Below are positions 29,076 through 37,797 of a DNA stretch of 55,004 nt, one piece after another. Below the pieces are notes generated by a model that did not search any database, had not been told where the DNA came from, and was given only the letters and a program-made list of their open reading frames with translations. The translations under genes and the position numbers were made by a program. The stretch lies in contig DJYX01000150.1 in NCBI GenBank assembly GCA_002450295.1, positions 32,505 through 87,508 on the forward strand. The letters are read 5' to 3'. How positions within the stretch are numbered: position 1 is the stretch's first letter; each line of letters starts with the position of its first letter. This DNA is from Deltaproteobacteria bacterium UBA6967. Lineage in GTDB: Bacteria > SAR324 > NAC60-12.

Positions 29076-29426
29076 TCAGGTTTGACAGTAGATGTCTTTA
29101 ATCAATTCGAATAGTTCCAAGATTCGATCATTGGCAATCCGATAGAAGGAGAAGTTGGCTTCACGCCGTGATGTTACAATATCTCTGGAACGAAGAAGTG
29201 AGAGGTGTTGTGATAGTGTGGTTTGTTTCAAGCCCGTGTAGTATTCCAAATCCTGAACTGTTTGCTCACCTGTGCGCAGTGCACACAGAATCTTCAGGCG
29301 AGCTGGGTGTGCCAAAACTTTCAGACTTCGAGTGGCCTGATCAATATTTCGCTCTTGTGAACCAAAGAGCTGGTTGAGTTCGTCCCGTAAAGCTTCTGCG
29401 CGAGATGAGTAGGTAGTCGTTTCCAA
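29076..29426 (-). CDS. ArsR-family transcriptional regulator
   Basis: A 116-residue winged-helix regulator. The helix-turn-helix is clear: LKVLAHPARLKILCALRTGE, then TVQDLEYYTGLKQTTLSQHL and the wing RSRDIVTSRREANFSFYRI. No ArsR-type metal box (ELCVCDL) is present; the corresponding stretch is TVQDLEYY, so metal sensing by that site is unlikely. It diverges from the 29725 gene across 298 bases containing an inverted repeat. Its target is probably local or itself. Confidence 0.85.
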   Translation of the reverse strand: METTTYSSRAEALRDELNQLFGSQERNIDQATRSLKVLAHPARLKILCALRTGEQTVQDLEYYTGLKQTTLSQHLSLLRSRDIVTSRREANFSFYRIANDRILELFELIKDIYCQT

Positions 29427-29549
29427 TGTCTCTCCTCAATGATTGTCCGATGGGGTGCCCCGAATAAAGAGACACTGCAGAAAAATTTTCTGAATTTTTG
29501 AAATGTCTTTATAGCATGCATGCAGCAGGATAGAAAGTAAACTATTTGA

Positions 29550-29563
29550 GAATATCAATATTC
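29550..29563. promoter_or_regulatory. Possible operator, GAATAT-CA-ATATTC
   Basis: A 6-bp inverted repeat with a 2-base spacer in the 298-base divergent region between the ArsR-type gene and the 29725 gene. ArsR proteins bind dyads of about this size. A further palindrome GCATGCATGC lies about 30 bases to the left. Both could occur by chance. Confidence 0.3.
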
Positions 29564-29724
29564 CAATTTTCCTTAAATTTTTCTGCGGCACGTATTCTGC
29601 AGCGTAAGGGATATGTGTACATTTTATTATCAGATCTTCAGCAATTAAAATGCTGAATTTAAAAGGAATTTGAGGGAATTTCATTTTGAATAATAAATAA
29701 AAATAATATTTTCAAGTTTTAGGT

Positions 29725-31080
29725 ATGGCGCAAGAAAACTCTCCAATTCCGTCCTTGTTCAAAGGTGTGGAGAATCCACAGGAGGGCGCTCGACCAAAAT
29801 TAGAAGATACGGAATCATCCACTTCGGAAGTGGCCAATGAGGTAGACGCATTTTATGAAGATTTGTCGGATGTGGACAAAGTTTCTGAATATCAAATGCA
29901 TACATCTTCTGAGTCACCGAATCCTCCACAAAAAATTGTCGACACTGGAGAGCAGGGGATTTCAAATCGATCGATCGATTTAGGGGAGTTTAAGGGAAAT
30001 CTTGTACTGTATAGAAAGCAACTTGTCGCAACCGCAGTTGCTTCAAATATGTTGGGGGTGGTGATGGGTTTTGGCGGTAGCCAATTCTGGACGACTGGCC
30101 CGGAGATAACTTCGTTGCAGGTATTATCAAACTTGCCACCGACAGTTGTCGTTCCGCTGCTTGACCAGGAGGATGAGGCACCTGCTCTGGGGGGCACAGG
30201 TGAACCGAACCAAACTGGGAGTCGTCAAGAAAAGTTGGTGCCACTTGTTCCGTTGCCGGATCTACCTGAGCCTTCAATTCGTCAAGCTTCGGCAGACCCA
30301 CCTGCAGAGCAGAGCGGAAAGTCAGGACCGATTGTTGAGGAGCCGGTCTTGGTGGAAGCGCGAATGGAAAATCCGACTGAGGAAGAGAAACCAGCACCAC
30401 CTCCGGTTACCGTTGCACCACCACCAGCTTTCAGAAATGAAAAAATTAATAAAATTGAGCATGCTGCTGATAAGAAAATTTCCAAACAAACTAACAACTC
30501 AGATCCGTCTTTAACACAGCCAAAAATAAAGTTTGCAATCTCAAAGAACAAAGAAATCAAACCAAGCTCCCTTAATCAGAATGAGCCAACCTATTTAGTC
30601 CAACTTGCCAGCTGTGTCACCGAGAATTGTGTGCTCGACTTTCAAAAAATAATGAAGCGTTTGTATCCACATCTTCCGGTTCGAGTTGTGCCATACACTT
30701 CGAGAAGAACGATCATTGAAGTTGTCTCCAGAGAAGCTTTCACCTTAGAAGATGGGAAACGATTGGTTGAGCAGTTGAACAGGGGCGACCAGATCAATTC
30801 AAAAGCATACTTAGAAAGCGTTCGAAGCAAATTTCAGGTGGTATTAGGGCAAATCCCCAAGGGACAAAAACCAGAGGAATTAGTGAAAAAAATGAACAAT
30901 ATGTTCATAGGAGAAGTCTCGTTTATCAAAAAATCAACCGAGCAAACGACAAAATATTTTCGGGTTCAAGTACCTGCCTTTGATGATCGTAAAAAAGCAG
31001 TGGCATTACAGAGGGAATTTCAGAAAGCTGACAAGCAGATGGCGAGCGCTTTTCTAGTTCCTAATCCAAATAAACCTTGA
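29725..31080 (+). CDS. Single-span membrane protein with SPOR-like C-terminus
   Basis: A 451-residue protein of unknown role. The first 95 residues are acidic and low-complexity. One transmembrane helix lies at about 100-120 (LVATAVASNMLGVVMGFGG). A long proline/glutamate-rich linker (about 150-280) crosses the periplasm. Two compact segments at the C-terminus (about 290-350 and 365-445) resemble SPOR-type or similar peptidoglycan-binding folds: TYLVQLASCVTENCVLDFQ and SKFQVVLGQIPKGQKPEEL. That topology is typical of cell-division or envelope proteins. The SPOR match is by pattern only. It overlaps the next frame and is followed by two more unknown genes. Confidence 0.6.
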   Translation: MAQENSPIPSLFKGVENPQEGARPKLEDTESSTSEVANEVDAFYEDLSDVDKVSEYQMHTSSESPNPPQKIVDTGEQGISNRSIDLGEFKGNLVLYRKQLVATAVASNMLGVVMGFGGSQFWTTGPEITSLQVLSNLPPTVVVPLLDQEDEAPALGGTGEPNQTGSRQEKLVPLVPLPDLPEPSIRQASADPPAEQSGKSGPIVEEPVLVEARMENPTEEEKPAPPPVTVAPPPAFRNEKINKIEHAADKKISKQTNNSDPSLTQPKIKFAISKNKEIKPSSLNQNEPTYLVQLASCVTENCVLDFQKIMKRLYPHLPVRVVPYTSRRTIIEVVSREAFTLEDGKRLVEQLNRGDQINSKAYLESVRSKFQVVLGQIPKGQKPEELVKKMNNMFIGEVSFIKKSTEQTTKYFRVQVPAFDDRKKAVALQREFQKADKQMASAFLVPNPNKP

Positions 31081-31103
31081 ATGATAGACTCGGAAGGAGA
31101 ACA

Positions 31104-31490
31104 ATGTCACCAATGAGTAACTTGCTGGGGGGAATGATGCACTGGCTCAAGTTTGAGGCACAACTCTCAGCAGACGAGGTTGATGAACCTGAATTGAATG
31201 AGAAGAGAACCCTGCTCTACTTAAAACCAGAAGCCTTGAGACATGTGGTTGTCATCAATGATCTGGAAAAATATCAAAGTTCTCCAGAATTTGTAGAAGG
31301 TGGTCGTCTGATTGAAGTCAGCAAACAATATAATTACACACTTCGTCAAGTTGCTGATCTGGTTGAAGAGCCGATGCAAGCTGACAGAAGACCTCACTTG
31401 AAAACATTGACTGGATCCATTAAAGGTCGTCCGGACCTAAGGCTTGCCCAACCCGGAGAGAATGGGATTGCTCTCGCTGAATCTTCTTAA
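31104..31490 (+). CDS. Hypothetical protein, 128 residues
   Basis: A soluble protein with no recognised family. The start at 31104 is chosen for its strong GGAAGGAGA (31092-31100); an upstream ATG at 31077 overlaps the previous stop but has no site. The sequence has a charged central region (LLYLKPEALRHVVVINDLEK) and a disordered tail ending ALAESS. It lies 23 bases after the SPOR-like gene and is followed by a GC-rich hairpin, so the two probably form one transcript. Confidence 0.6.
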   Translation: MSPMSNLLGGMMHWLKFEAQLSADEVDEPELNEKRTLLYLKPEALRHVVVINDLEKYQSSPEFVEGGRLIEVSKQYNYTLRQVADLVEEPMQADRRPHLKTLTGSIKGRPDLRLAQPGENGIALAESS

Positions 31491-31502
31491 AGAATCCCGA
31501 TG

Positions 31503-31531
31503 GGGGAGGGAAGCCTTCCCCTTTCCTCCCC
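31503..31531 (+). terminator. GC-rich terminator-like hairpin
   Basis: GGGGAGGGAAG (31503-31513) pairs with CTTTCCTCCCC (31521-31531) using one G-U pair and a 7-base loop, 13 bases after the stop of the 128-residue ORF. There is no U-run, so it may stall polymerase or protect the mRNA. Confidence 0.5.
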
Positions 31532-31612
31532 GCTTGTACTGCTACCAAAGACCCACTAGACTAAACCCATCTAAACTTCTCTGTTCAAACAAAACTTTGA
31601 AATCAGGATCGC

Positions 31613-32425
31613 ATGCAATTGCGAATTCTTTTGCTGACTGTACTTTTTTGGCCAATGCTCTCCCAAGCTCAGATTGCCAGCCACTGGAAGTATCAACTTT
31701 GGACCAAATGGCTCCCAGCACTAGAAATGGGTACCACTGAGGAACGCTGGCAAGCAAGGTTGGCTTTTTTGACTTGGCCTGAAGCGTCGTTGCCGGTTTT
31801 GCGTCAAGGCATGATGAGCTCAGAGAGCCCAGATAATTGGCGATTTGCCCAAGTTCTCGCCCAGATCGGTGATGAGAGTGACATTCAAAGAATGCTGGAT
31901 GCTTGGCAAAGCTTGAGTAGTACCAGGCAAGATGTTTGGCTGGGAAGCTTGGAGAGGTTGTACATGCGCTTTCGTGAGGAAAGCCCACAGAAATTATTAT
32001 TAACGCGTTTCCAGTTTGAATCGGATGAAGCTATCGAACCTCGAAGTGGAAGAGCCGATGGAGAGATCATCTATAAGCTCTCAAACTCAACAGCTTCCCC
32101 ACGACTGGTTCAGGTTCGGATAAATATCTGGAGAGGAATGGCAGATCCAGACTGGCCAGAGCAATTGCACTGGCTGGAGGCCGGTAACTCTGTGGAGGTT
32201 TCTTTACCTGTCACGCTGCTGTTCGAGCCGAGAGTGCCCACAGTGAGATTGGATCTCGATGTGATGGAAATTGGTGTGAGGGAGACCTTACTGCATGAAC
32301 GCTACGAGATTCCAGTTTCGGGAAGACCGGCCCCACCCAAATCAAGGCAGCGACCATTGAATCTTCCCAAAACAGATGAAAACGAAGCTCCTAAAAGACA
32401 ATCAGAGGAAGCTGAATCAGGATGA
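31613..32425 (+). CDS. Secreted hypothetical protein, 270 residues
   Basis: An exported protein with signal peptide MQLRILLLTVLFWPMLSQA, probably cleaved after SQA. The region after it (about 40-125) is helical and HEAT-like (LAFLTWPEASLPVLRQGM). A beta-rich domain follows (about 130-235, IIYKLSNSTASPRLVQVRIN), then a proline/glutamate-rich tail. No family is recognised. AGGA precedes the ATG by 4 bases. It overlaps the end of the convergent phoU gene by 9 bases. Confidence 0.65.
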   Translation: MQLRILLLTVLFWPMLSQAQIASHWKYQLWTKWLPALEMGTTEERWQARLAFLTWPEASLPVLRQGMMSSESPDNWRFAQVLAQIGDESDIQRMLDAWQSLSSTRQDVWLGSLERLYMRFREESPQKLLLTRFQFESDEAIEPRSGRADGEIIYKLSNSTASPRLVQVRINIWRGMADPDWPEQLHWLEAGNSVEVSLPVTLLFEPRVPTVRLDLDVMEIGVRETLLHERYEIPVSGRPAPPKSRQRPLNLPKTDENEAPKRQSEEAESG

Positions 32426-33124
32426 CAAGTTCTTAGGTGTGTCTACCAATGAGGAGTGCCGAATGACCTCCGCATCCACTGTATAAACCACATCCTCACA
32501 GATCTTCTTGGCGTGATCTGCTATCGACTCCATATAGTCAGAGATCGTTAGCTCTGTGATCAGAGCACGAACGTTTGAATTTCCTTTTTCCAATTCGGAG
32601 ATTACCTTTTCTTTGATCAACCGGAACTGCTCATCGACTTCATCGTCACTGTTGCAGACTTCGCGGGCTGTCTCGGAGTCTAGGGCAATCATGGCCTCAA
32701 GCCCTTTACGAACCATCCACTTAACTTTCGCTGTCAAAGCTGCGAAGTCAATAATCCTTTCTCTGCTTTCTCCATTATTGCTAATGACCAACTGAGCGAT
32801 ATCTCTTGCAAGGTCACCGATTCTCTCAAGGTCGTTTGTAATTTTGATGGTCGAAATCAAAAAGCGCATATCGACAGCAACAGGCTGATAAAGTGCAATG
32901 ATCTTAAGGCACTCCTCCTCCAGATTGATTTCGCGTTGGTCTACATCTTTGTCAAGCTTGACCACTTTTTCAGCTAGCTCCAGATCATTTTCAGCAAGTG
33001 CTCGCAGTGCATTCTCAAATTGTTCTTCTACAAGAGTTCCGAGCAGGTTGGCTTGTTGTTTGAGCAGGGCAATCTGACGGTGCAAATGCAGAGTGACCGT
33101 TGTGAAATTAGCAGTAGAGGCCAT
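32417..33124 (-). CDS. phoU: Phosphate-transport regulator PhoU
   Basis: A 235-residue regulator that links the Pst transporter to the PhoR sensor. Two repeated three-helix PhoU domains are visible, with the metal-binding pattern DNDLERIGDLA-type (here KITNDLERIGDLARDIAQL) and its second copy TISDYMESIADHAKKICED. It lies 9 bases after pstB, the standard order pstSCAB-phoU. Confidence 0.95.
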   Translation of the reverse strand: MASTANFTTVTLHLHRQIALLKQQANLLGTLVEEQFENALRALAENDLELAEKVVKLDKDVDQREINLEEECLKIIALYQPVAVDMRFLISTIKITNDLERIGDLARDIAQLVISNNGESRERIIDFAALTAKVKWMVRKGLEAMIALDSETAREVCNSDDEVDEQFRLIKEKVISELEKGNSNVRALITELTISDYMESIADHAKKICEDVVYTVDAEVIRHSSLVDTPKNLSS

Positions 33125-33133
33125 AAAAATTCC

Positions 33134-33919
33134 TTATCCAAAACGTCCGGTAATGTAGTCTTGAGTCCGCTTATCTTCGGGGCGGACGAAAATATCGTCG
33201 GTGTCGCCCACTTCCACCAGATCACCCATATGGAAAAAAGCTGTTCTTTGAGAAACCCGAGCTGCTTGTTGCATGGAGTGGGTAACAATCACGATTGTAT
33301 AGTTCTGACGAAGTTCGTGGATCAGTTCCTCAATTTTTGCGGTAGCAATCGGATCAAGGGCAGAGCATGGCTCATCCATTAAGATGACTTCTGGATTTAC
33401 GGCAATCGCTCTAGCAATACATAATCGCTGCTGTTGCCCTCCAGAAAGTCCTGTTCCAGGTGAGTTCAAACGATCTTTCACTTCCTCGAAGAGCCCTGCT
33501 TTTTTCAGACTATTCTCGACAATCTCGTCCATCTCCTGGCGATTCTGAGCTAGACCATGAATTTGAGGTCCGTAAGCGATGTTATCATAAATAGACTTTG
33601 GGAAGGGATTGGGCTTCTGGAAGACCATGCCGACTTTCTCACGCAGTTGCACTACATCGAGACCTTTGTCATAGATGTCTTCGTTATCCAAGGTGATTTT
33701 TCCAGTAATCCGGCAACCTTCAATAACATCATTCATCCGGTTGATGCATCGCAGAAAAGTGGATTTCCCACAGCCAGAGGGACCGATGAGAGCGGTAACA
33801 CTATTTTCATAGATTTCCAAATCCACCCCATGCAAAGCCTCTGCTTGATCATAGAAGACCCTGACATCAGATGAATTGATCTTCGTGACAAGAGTTCCGT
33901 TGTTTTTTTTCTGGCTCAT
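33134..33919 (-). CDS. pstB: Phosphate ABC transporter ATP-binding protein PstB
   Basis: The 261-residue ATPase of the high-affinity phosphate importer. Walker A is GPSGCGKST, the ABC signature is [14 protein letters not shown], Walker B is [13 protein letters not shown], and the switch histidine is in [13 protein letters not shown]. The PstB-specific [13 protein letters not shown] and [20 protein letters not shown] stretches are present. It lies between pstA and phoU with short gaps. Confidence 0.97.
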   Translation of the reverse strand: MSQKKNNGTLVTKINSSDVRVFYDQAEALHGVDLEIYENSVTALIGPSGCGKSTFLRCINRMNDVIEGCRITGKITLDNEDIYDKGLDVVQLREKVGMVFQKPNPFPKSIYDNIAYGPQIHGLAQNRQEMDEIVENSLKKAGLFEEVKDRLNSPGTGLSGGQQQRLCIARAIAVNPEVILMDEPCSALDPIATAKIEELIHELRQNYTIVIVTHSMQQAARVSQRTAFFHMGDLVEVGDTDDIFVRPEDKRTQDYITGRFG

Positions 33920-33946
33920 AACCGAAGTTCGTAATTTTGATTTGGT

Positions 33947-35224
33947 TTACCAGCGACGCTCAAATTTTTTGCGAAAAATTACTGCGAGCAAATTCATCAA
34001 TACTAGAAAAACTAAGATCACCATGATTGCAGCTGCGGTCAGCTCAACAAAGCCTCTCTCAGAACTCTCCGCCCAAAGATATACCTGAACAGGAAGTGCT
34101 GCTGCACTTTCCAGCGGGCTAGTCGGAATATCGACCACAAAGGCAAACATTCCAATCATTATGAGCGGAGCGGTTTCACCTAAAGCTTGAGCTAGCCCAA
34201 TGATCGTACCTGTCAAAGTACCTGGTAGCGCAAGTGGTAGGACATGATGAAGAACTACCTGCATCGGGGATGCTCCCATGGCAAGAGCACCTTGACGGAT
34301 AGATGGAGGGACTGCTTTTAAGGCGGAACGGCAGGCAATGATGATTGTAGGCAAGGTCATCAAGGAGAGAACAATGCCACCAGCAAGAGGAGTACTTCTT
34401 GGAACCCCAAAAAAATTAAGGATCACTGCCAAGCCAAGTAGACCAAAGATGATCGAAGGAACTGCTGCGAGGTTATTGATATTGACTTCAATAATTTCAG
34501 TGATGCGGTTTTTTGGGGCGAATTCTTCCAAATAAATGGCAGCAGCGATTCCCATTGGAAAGCTGATCACAAAACAGACAACCAACGCCCAGAAAGAGCC
34601 AGCTAGTGCTCCCGCCAATCCTGCCAATTCTGGATTTCTTGAATCACCACGAGTGAAAAAGTTGATGTTGAAGGTTGACCCAACTCGACCTTCTGCGGCC
34701 CATTGATCCAAAAGTCTTAGTTGAAGATTACTAACGACACGTCTCTCTTCCTCAATATCCCGAGGTGCTGCTCCTTTGACAATTGTATCCACTGGGGAAG
34801 AAGCAAGAAACCATAACTTTTGCGTTGTACCAAGAATAGAGGGATCGGAGAGAACTAAGTCCCTTAAGTCTGTTTCTGCGCTCTCACTGAACATCTGTAT
34901 AAGATCTCTGCGCTCTGAGCGACTTTTGATGTCTGGATTATTCTCAACAACATTCTTTCTGAAGAGACCTAAATAATTTGCACGAGCTAGTTCTTCATTA
35001 GAACTTTGGGGGGTGACTTTCAAGAAGTTAGCATCAAGGGTAACCTCAGACTGAATTTGTGTTCTCCAAAATGCTGAATATCCGGCTGTGAAGATTGTGT
35101 AGAGTAGAAAAAATACTGCAGACAATGCAGCTGCAATCGCTAATTTTCCATATAGCTTAAACCTTGCTTCAGCTGCATAGCGTTGCTTGAGACGAGCAGC
35201 CTTGGCTATATTTCGATCAGTCAT
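33947..35224 (-). CDS. pstA: Phosphate ABC transporter permease PstA
   Basis: A 425-residue permease, longer than the E. coli protein because of an extended periplasmic region (about 55-195) after the first span. The binding-protein-dependent transport motif is visible (ALAMGASPMQVVLHHVLPLALPG). About six transmembrane segments occur in the C-terminal half. It overlaps pstC by 8 bases. The enlarged N-terminal region is seen in many marine and alphaproteobacterial PstA proteins. Confidence 0.95.
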   Translation of the reverse strand: MTDRNIAKAARLKQRYAAEARFKLYGKLAIAAALSAVFFLLYTIFTAGYSAFWRTQIQSEVTLDANFLKVTPQSSNEELARANYLGLFRKNVVENNPDIKSRSERRDLIQMFSESAETDLRDLVLSDPSILGTTQKLWFLASSPVDTIVKGAAPRDIEEERRVVSNLQLRLLDQWAAEGRVGSTFNINFFTRGDSRNPELAGLAGALAGSFWALVVCFVISFPMGIAAAIYLEEFAPKNRITEIIEVNINNLAAVPSIIFGLLGLAVILNFFGVPRSTPLAGGIVLSLMTLPTIIIACRSALKAVPPSIRQGALAMGASPMQVVLHHVLPLALPGTLTGTIIGLAQALGETAPLIMIGMFAFVVDIPTSPLESAAALPVQVYLWAESSERGFVELTAAAIMVILVFLVLMNLLAVIFRKKFERRW

Positions 35225-36587
35225 ATTTCTCTCGATACTTCTTCACAATCGCCAAGGCAACAACATTTAAAATCAGTGTCACAATAAACAAAACCAATCC
35301 AAGTGCAAAAGCCGAGAGCGTTTTTGGATCGTCAAATTCCTGATCGCCAATCAAGGCGACTACTATCTGAACCGTGACAGTCGTTACATTCTCTAAGGGG
35401 TTTAGTGTTAGATTCGCATTCAATCCTGCAGCCATGGCAACAATCATTGTCTCACCAATTGCTCTTGAGATCGCCAGCAGAAAGGCACCAACGATTCCTG
35501 GCAAAGCAGCAGGAATGATCACTTGTCGGATTGTTTCTGACTTAGTAGCTCCCATCGCATAAGAGCCGTCTCTCAGGGTTTGTGGAACAGCGTTGATAAC
35601 ATCATCAGAAAGTGAGGAGATGAAAGGAATTATCATCACGCCCATCACCAAGCCTGCTGCAAGGGCACTACGTGCTTCTACTTCTAGCCCAATGGCAATG
35701 CCACCGTCTCTAACAAGAGGAGCCAAAGTCAGGGCAGCAAAAAATCCATAAACGACGGTCGGGATTCCGGCTAAAATTTCTAAAATCGGTTTGGTCCATC
35801 CGCGCATTTTTGGAGAAGCGTATTCTGAGAAATAAATTGCGGACATCAAACCGATGGGACCCGCAACAATCATGGCGACGAAGGAGATGAGTAGGGTACC
35901 GCTGAAAACAGGGATTGCTCCCCAGGCACCGTCTCCAGCGACTTGATCTGCTCGAATTGCGATTTGAGGGTACCACTTGAGCCCAAACAAGAATTCAGTA
36001 ATTGGAACCAGTTCAAAGAAACGGAAAGTCTCAAAAATTAGCGAAAGGACGATTCCAATTGTTGTGAGGATGGCGATGGTTGAGCTAATGAAGAGAAAAC
36101 CATTGAACAATAATTCTACACCATGACGGGCCTTAAATCCTGGAGCCACTTTGGAACGAGTGAAGGCCATAATCAGCATTGCGAGCAAAATCGTGACGAC
36201 GACCATGCTCCATTGACTTGATTGCTGGAGCGAACGCATCCATTCGGCAGTTTCTAGAATAAGAGGGTCTTGAGTTCCAAGAGCGACCCCCGCTGCAAGG
36301 TTGCGAACTTCTTCTGTCATGATCACATAATCTGTTGGAGTCAAGCCCCCAGATTGTGATTCCAAGTGACTTCTGATCAGGCTGCCCAACAAAACTGGTT
36401 CTAGTGCTGTCCAAAGCAGAATAAGTAAAATTGTTGGAATGCCACACCAAAGTGCGATGAAGTATCCGTGATATTGTGGGAGTGAATGAAGTTTTGTTTG
36501 TGAGCGGAGATTTGAAGCTTGTTTTCGGCCTATGTAAAAACCTGAGAGACTGATCAGCAGAATCGCTGCGAGAAGGTAGGGGAACAT
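35217..36587 (-). CDS. pstC: Phosphate ABC transporter permease PstC
   Basis: A 456-residue permease partnering PstA in phosphate import. It has an N-terminal span, a periplasmic insert and a C-terminal permease domain with the EAA-loop pattern SYAMGATKSETIRQVIIPAALPG. GIPTVVYGFFAAL is family-typical. No Shine-Dalgarno is visible before its ATG, so translation may depend on coupling or be weak relative to pstS, from which it is separated by a hairpin. Confidence 0.95.
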   Translation of the reverse strand: MFPYLLAAILLISLSGFYIGRKQASNLRSQTKLHSLPQYHGYFIALWCGIPTILLILLWTALEPVLLGSLIRSHLESQSGGLTPTDYVIMTEEVRNLAAGVALGTQDPLILETAEWMRSLQQSSQWSMVVVTILLAMLIMAFTRSKVAPGFKARHGVELLFNGFLFISSTIAILTTIGIVLSLIFETFRFFELVPITEFLFGLKWYPQIAIRADQVAGDGAWGAIPVFSGTLLISFVAMIVAGPIGLMSAIYFSEYASPKMRGWTKPILEILAGIPTVVYGFFAALTLAPLVRDGGIAIGLEVEARSALAAGLVMGVMIIPFISSLSDDVINAVPQTLRDGSYAMGATKSETIRQVIIPAALPGIVGAFLLAISRAIGETMIVAMAAGLNANLTLNPLENVTTVTVQIVVALIGDQEFDDPKTLSAFALGLVLFIVTLILNVVALAIVKKYREKYD

Positions 36588-36599
36588 ATGTGTTTCGGT

Positions 36600-36623
36600 A
36601 CCGGCAATCCTTGGATTGCCGGT
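36600..36623 (-). terminator. Intercistronic hairpin between pstS and pstC
   Basis: ACCGGCAATCC (36600-36610) and GGATTGCCGGT (36613-36623) form a perfect 11-bp dyad with two central bases, 11 bases after the pstS stop. There is no U-run. Such hairpins commonly stabilise or partly terminate the binding-protein message so PstS is made in excess of the permease. Confidence 0.65.
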
Positions 36624-36634
36624 GGATTAATCAA

Positions 36635-37615
36635 TTACATGCTGATTGGTGTCAAGTTGCGGATATTATTCCGTACTTTTTCCTGTGTGCCAGTTTCTAG
36701 GGGAACAAGCCCACGATCTAACAGGTATCCATAATCACCAATCGCAGCGTCACTCACAAACTCTTCCATGTATTCCTGCATTCCGGGAATCACACCGATA
36801 TGAGCTTTCTTAGCGTAGAAAAAGAGGGGGCGCGCGATCGGATAGTCATAGCTCTGTATGGTGTCGAGGCTGATTTCGATACCATTGATTGTGGAGCCTT
36901 GAATTTTATCTCGATTTTGATCAAGGAAGCTAAAACCAAAAATCCCAAATGCCTCCGGATCGGCAGACAATCGATTTACGATCAGTGTGTCATTTTCGCC
37001 AGCTTCTTCAACAGCGCCGTCTTCTCTGAAGCCATCACATTCTTTACCAGAAACCATTCCAGCTTCCTTGCATCCTGGACCCATGATGAGGGAATCCCAA
37101 GCATCACGGGTTCCAGAGGTGGGGGGGGGTGCCAAGATTTTAATCGCAGCATTGGGCAACGAAGCATCTATTTCATTCCAAGTTTTAGGCTTGGGGCCAT
37201 TCTCTGCCATCGCCATCCACAATTGGCCTGGTGTGAAATTCAGCTTTTGTGATTTAGAGTTGTTTGCAAAAGCAATCCCGTCGTTACCCACAATGATTTC
37301 AATAATCTCACTCACACCGTTCTTCGCACACAATTCTTTTTCGCTTCCTTTGATTGCACGGGAAGCATTAGTGAAATCTGGGTGGCTGGGGCCTAAGCCA
37401 GCACAGAAAAGCTTCATGCCACCACCGGTACCAGTGGATTCAATTACTGGAGTTTTCATGGAACCGCGTTGGCCGTGTTTTTCTGCCACCACGGTTGCGA
37501 AAGGATAAACGGTTGAGGAACCGACGATTTGAATCTGATCTCTAGCGTGGGCTAGGCCTGTCAACATCAGGGCCGCTAATCCAGTAGCTAAAGTTGCGAT
37601 GGTCTTGCGGAACAT
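36635..37615 (-). CDS. pstS: Phosphate ABC transporter substrate-binding protein PstS
   Basis: The 326-residue periplasmic phosphate receptor. A Sec signal (MFRKTIATLATGLAALMLTG) ends near AHA. Phosphate-contact stretches VGSSTVYPFA, ESTGTGGG and PTSGTRDAW are present. CCTAGGAGAATA lies directly before the ATG, giving a strong Shine-Dalgarno that is also part of a long inverted repeat in the leader. A run of nine G (37121-37129, plus strand) encodes part of APPPTSG and is the longest homopolymer noticed in the gene. Confidence 0.96.
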   Translation of the reverse strand: MFRKTIATLATGLAALMLTGLAHARDQIQIVGSSTVYPFATVVAEKHGQRGSMKTPVIESTGTGGGMKLFCAGLGPSHPDFTNASRAIKGSEKELCAKNGVSEIIEIIVGNDGIAFANNSKSQKLNFTPGQLWMAMAENGPKPKTWNEIDASLPNAAIKILAPPPTSGTRDAWDSLIMGPGCKEAGMVSGKECDGFREDGAVEEAGENDTLIVNRLSADPEAFGIFGFSFLDQNRDKIQGSTINGIEISLDTIQSYDYPIARPLFFYAKKAHIGVIPGMQEYMEEFVSDAAIGDYGYLLDRGLVPLETGTQEKVRNNIRNLTPISM

Positions 37616-37727
37616 TATTCTCCTAGGCTTATTGGGTTTCAGACCTTTCCGAGTACGAACAGGGGTCTGTTTTTCGCCAAATTGGCATCATGCTTTACAA
37701 GCAATGAGAACAAGCCTAGAGAATAAT
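37614..37727 (-). promoter_or_regulatory. pstS leader with long inverted repeat that masks SD and start
   Basis: On the transcript strand, the sequence from 37727 to 37712 (ATTATTCTCTAGGCTT) is complementary to 37630-37614 (AAGCCTAGGAGAATAAT) over 16 pairs with one bulged C. The second arm contains the AGGAG ribosome site and the first two bases of the ATG. The 81-base interior holds CAGACC/GGTCTG (37640-37645 and 37664-37669) and GCCAA-A-TTGGC (37676-37686). This resembles a leader RNA with a closing stem that could block initiation. No classic Pho box was found. Confidence 0.5.
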
Positions 37728-37797
37728 TATTAGAATTTGATTAAGGAGAAGTAATAAATTGATGTGAGGGTAAGAAAAGATTTGTGACGTAGAGGGA

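Noticed and set aside
37616..37797. Pho box upstream of pstS
   Set aside because: No pair of CTGTCAT-like half-sites with 11-base spacing was found on the transcript strand.
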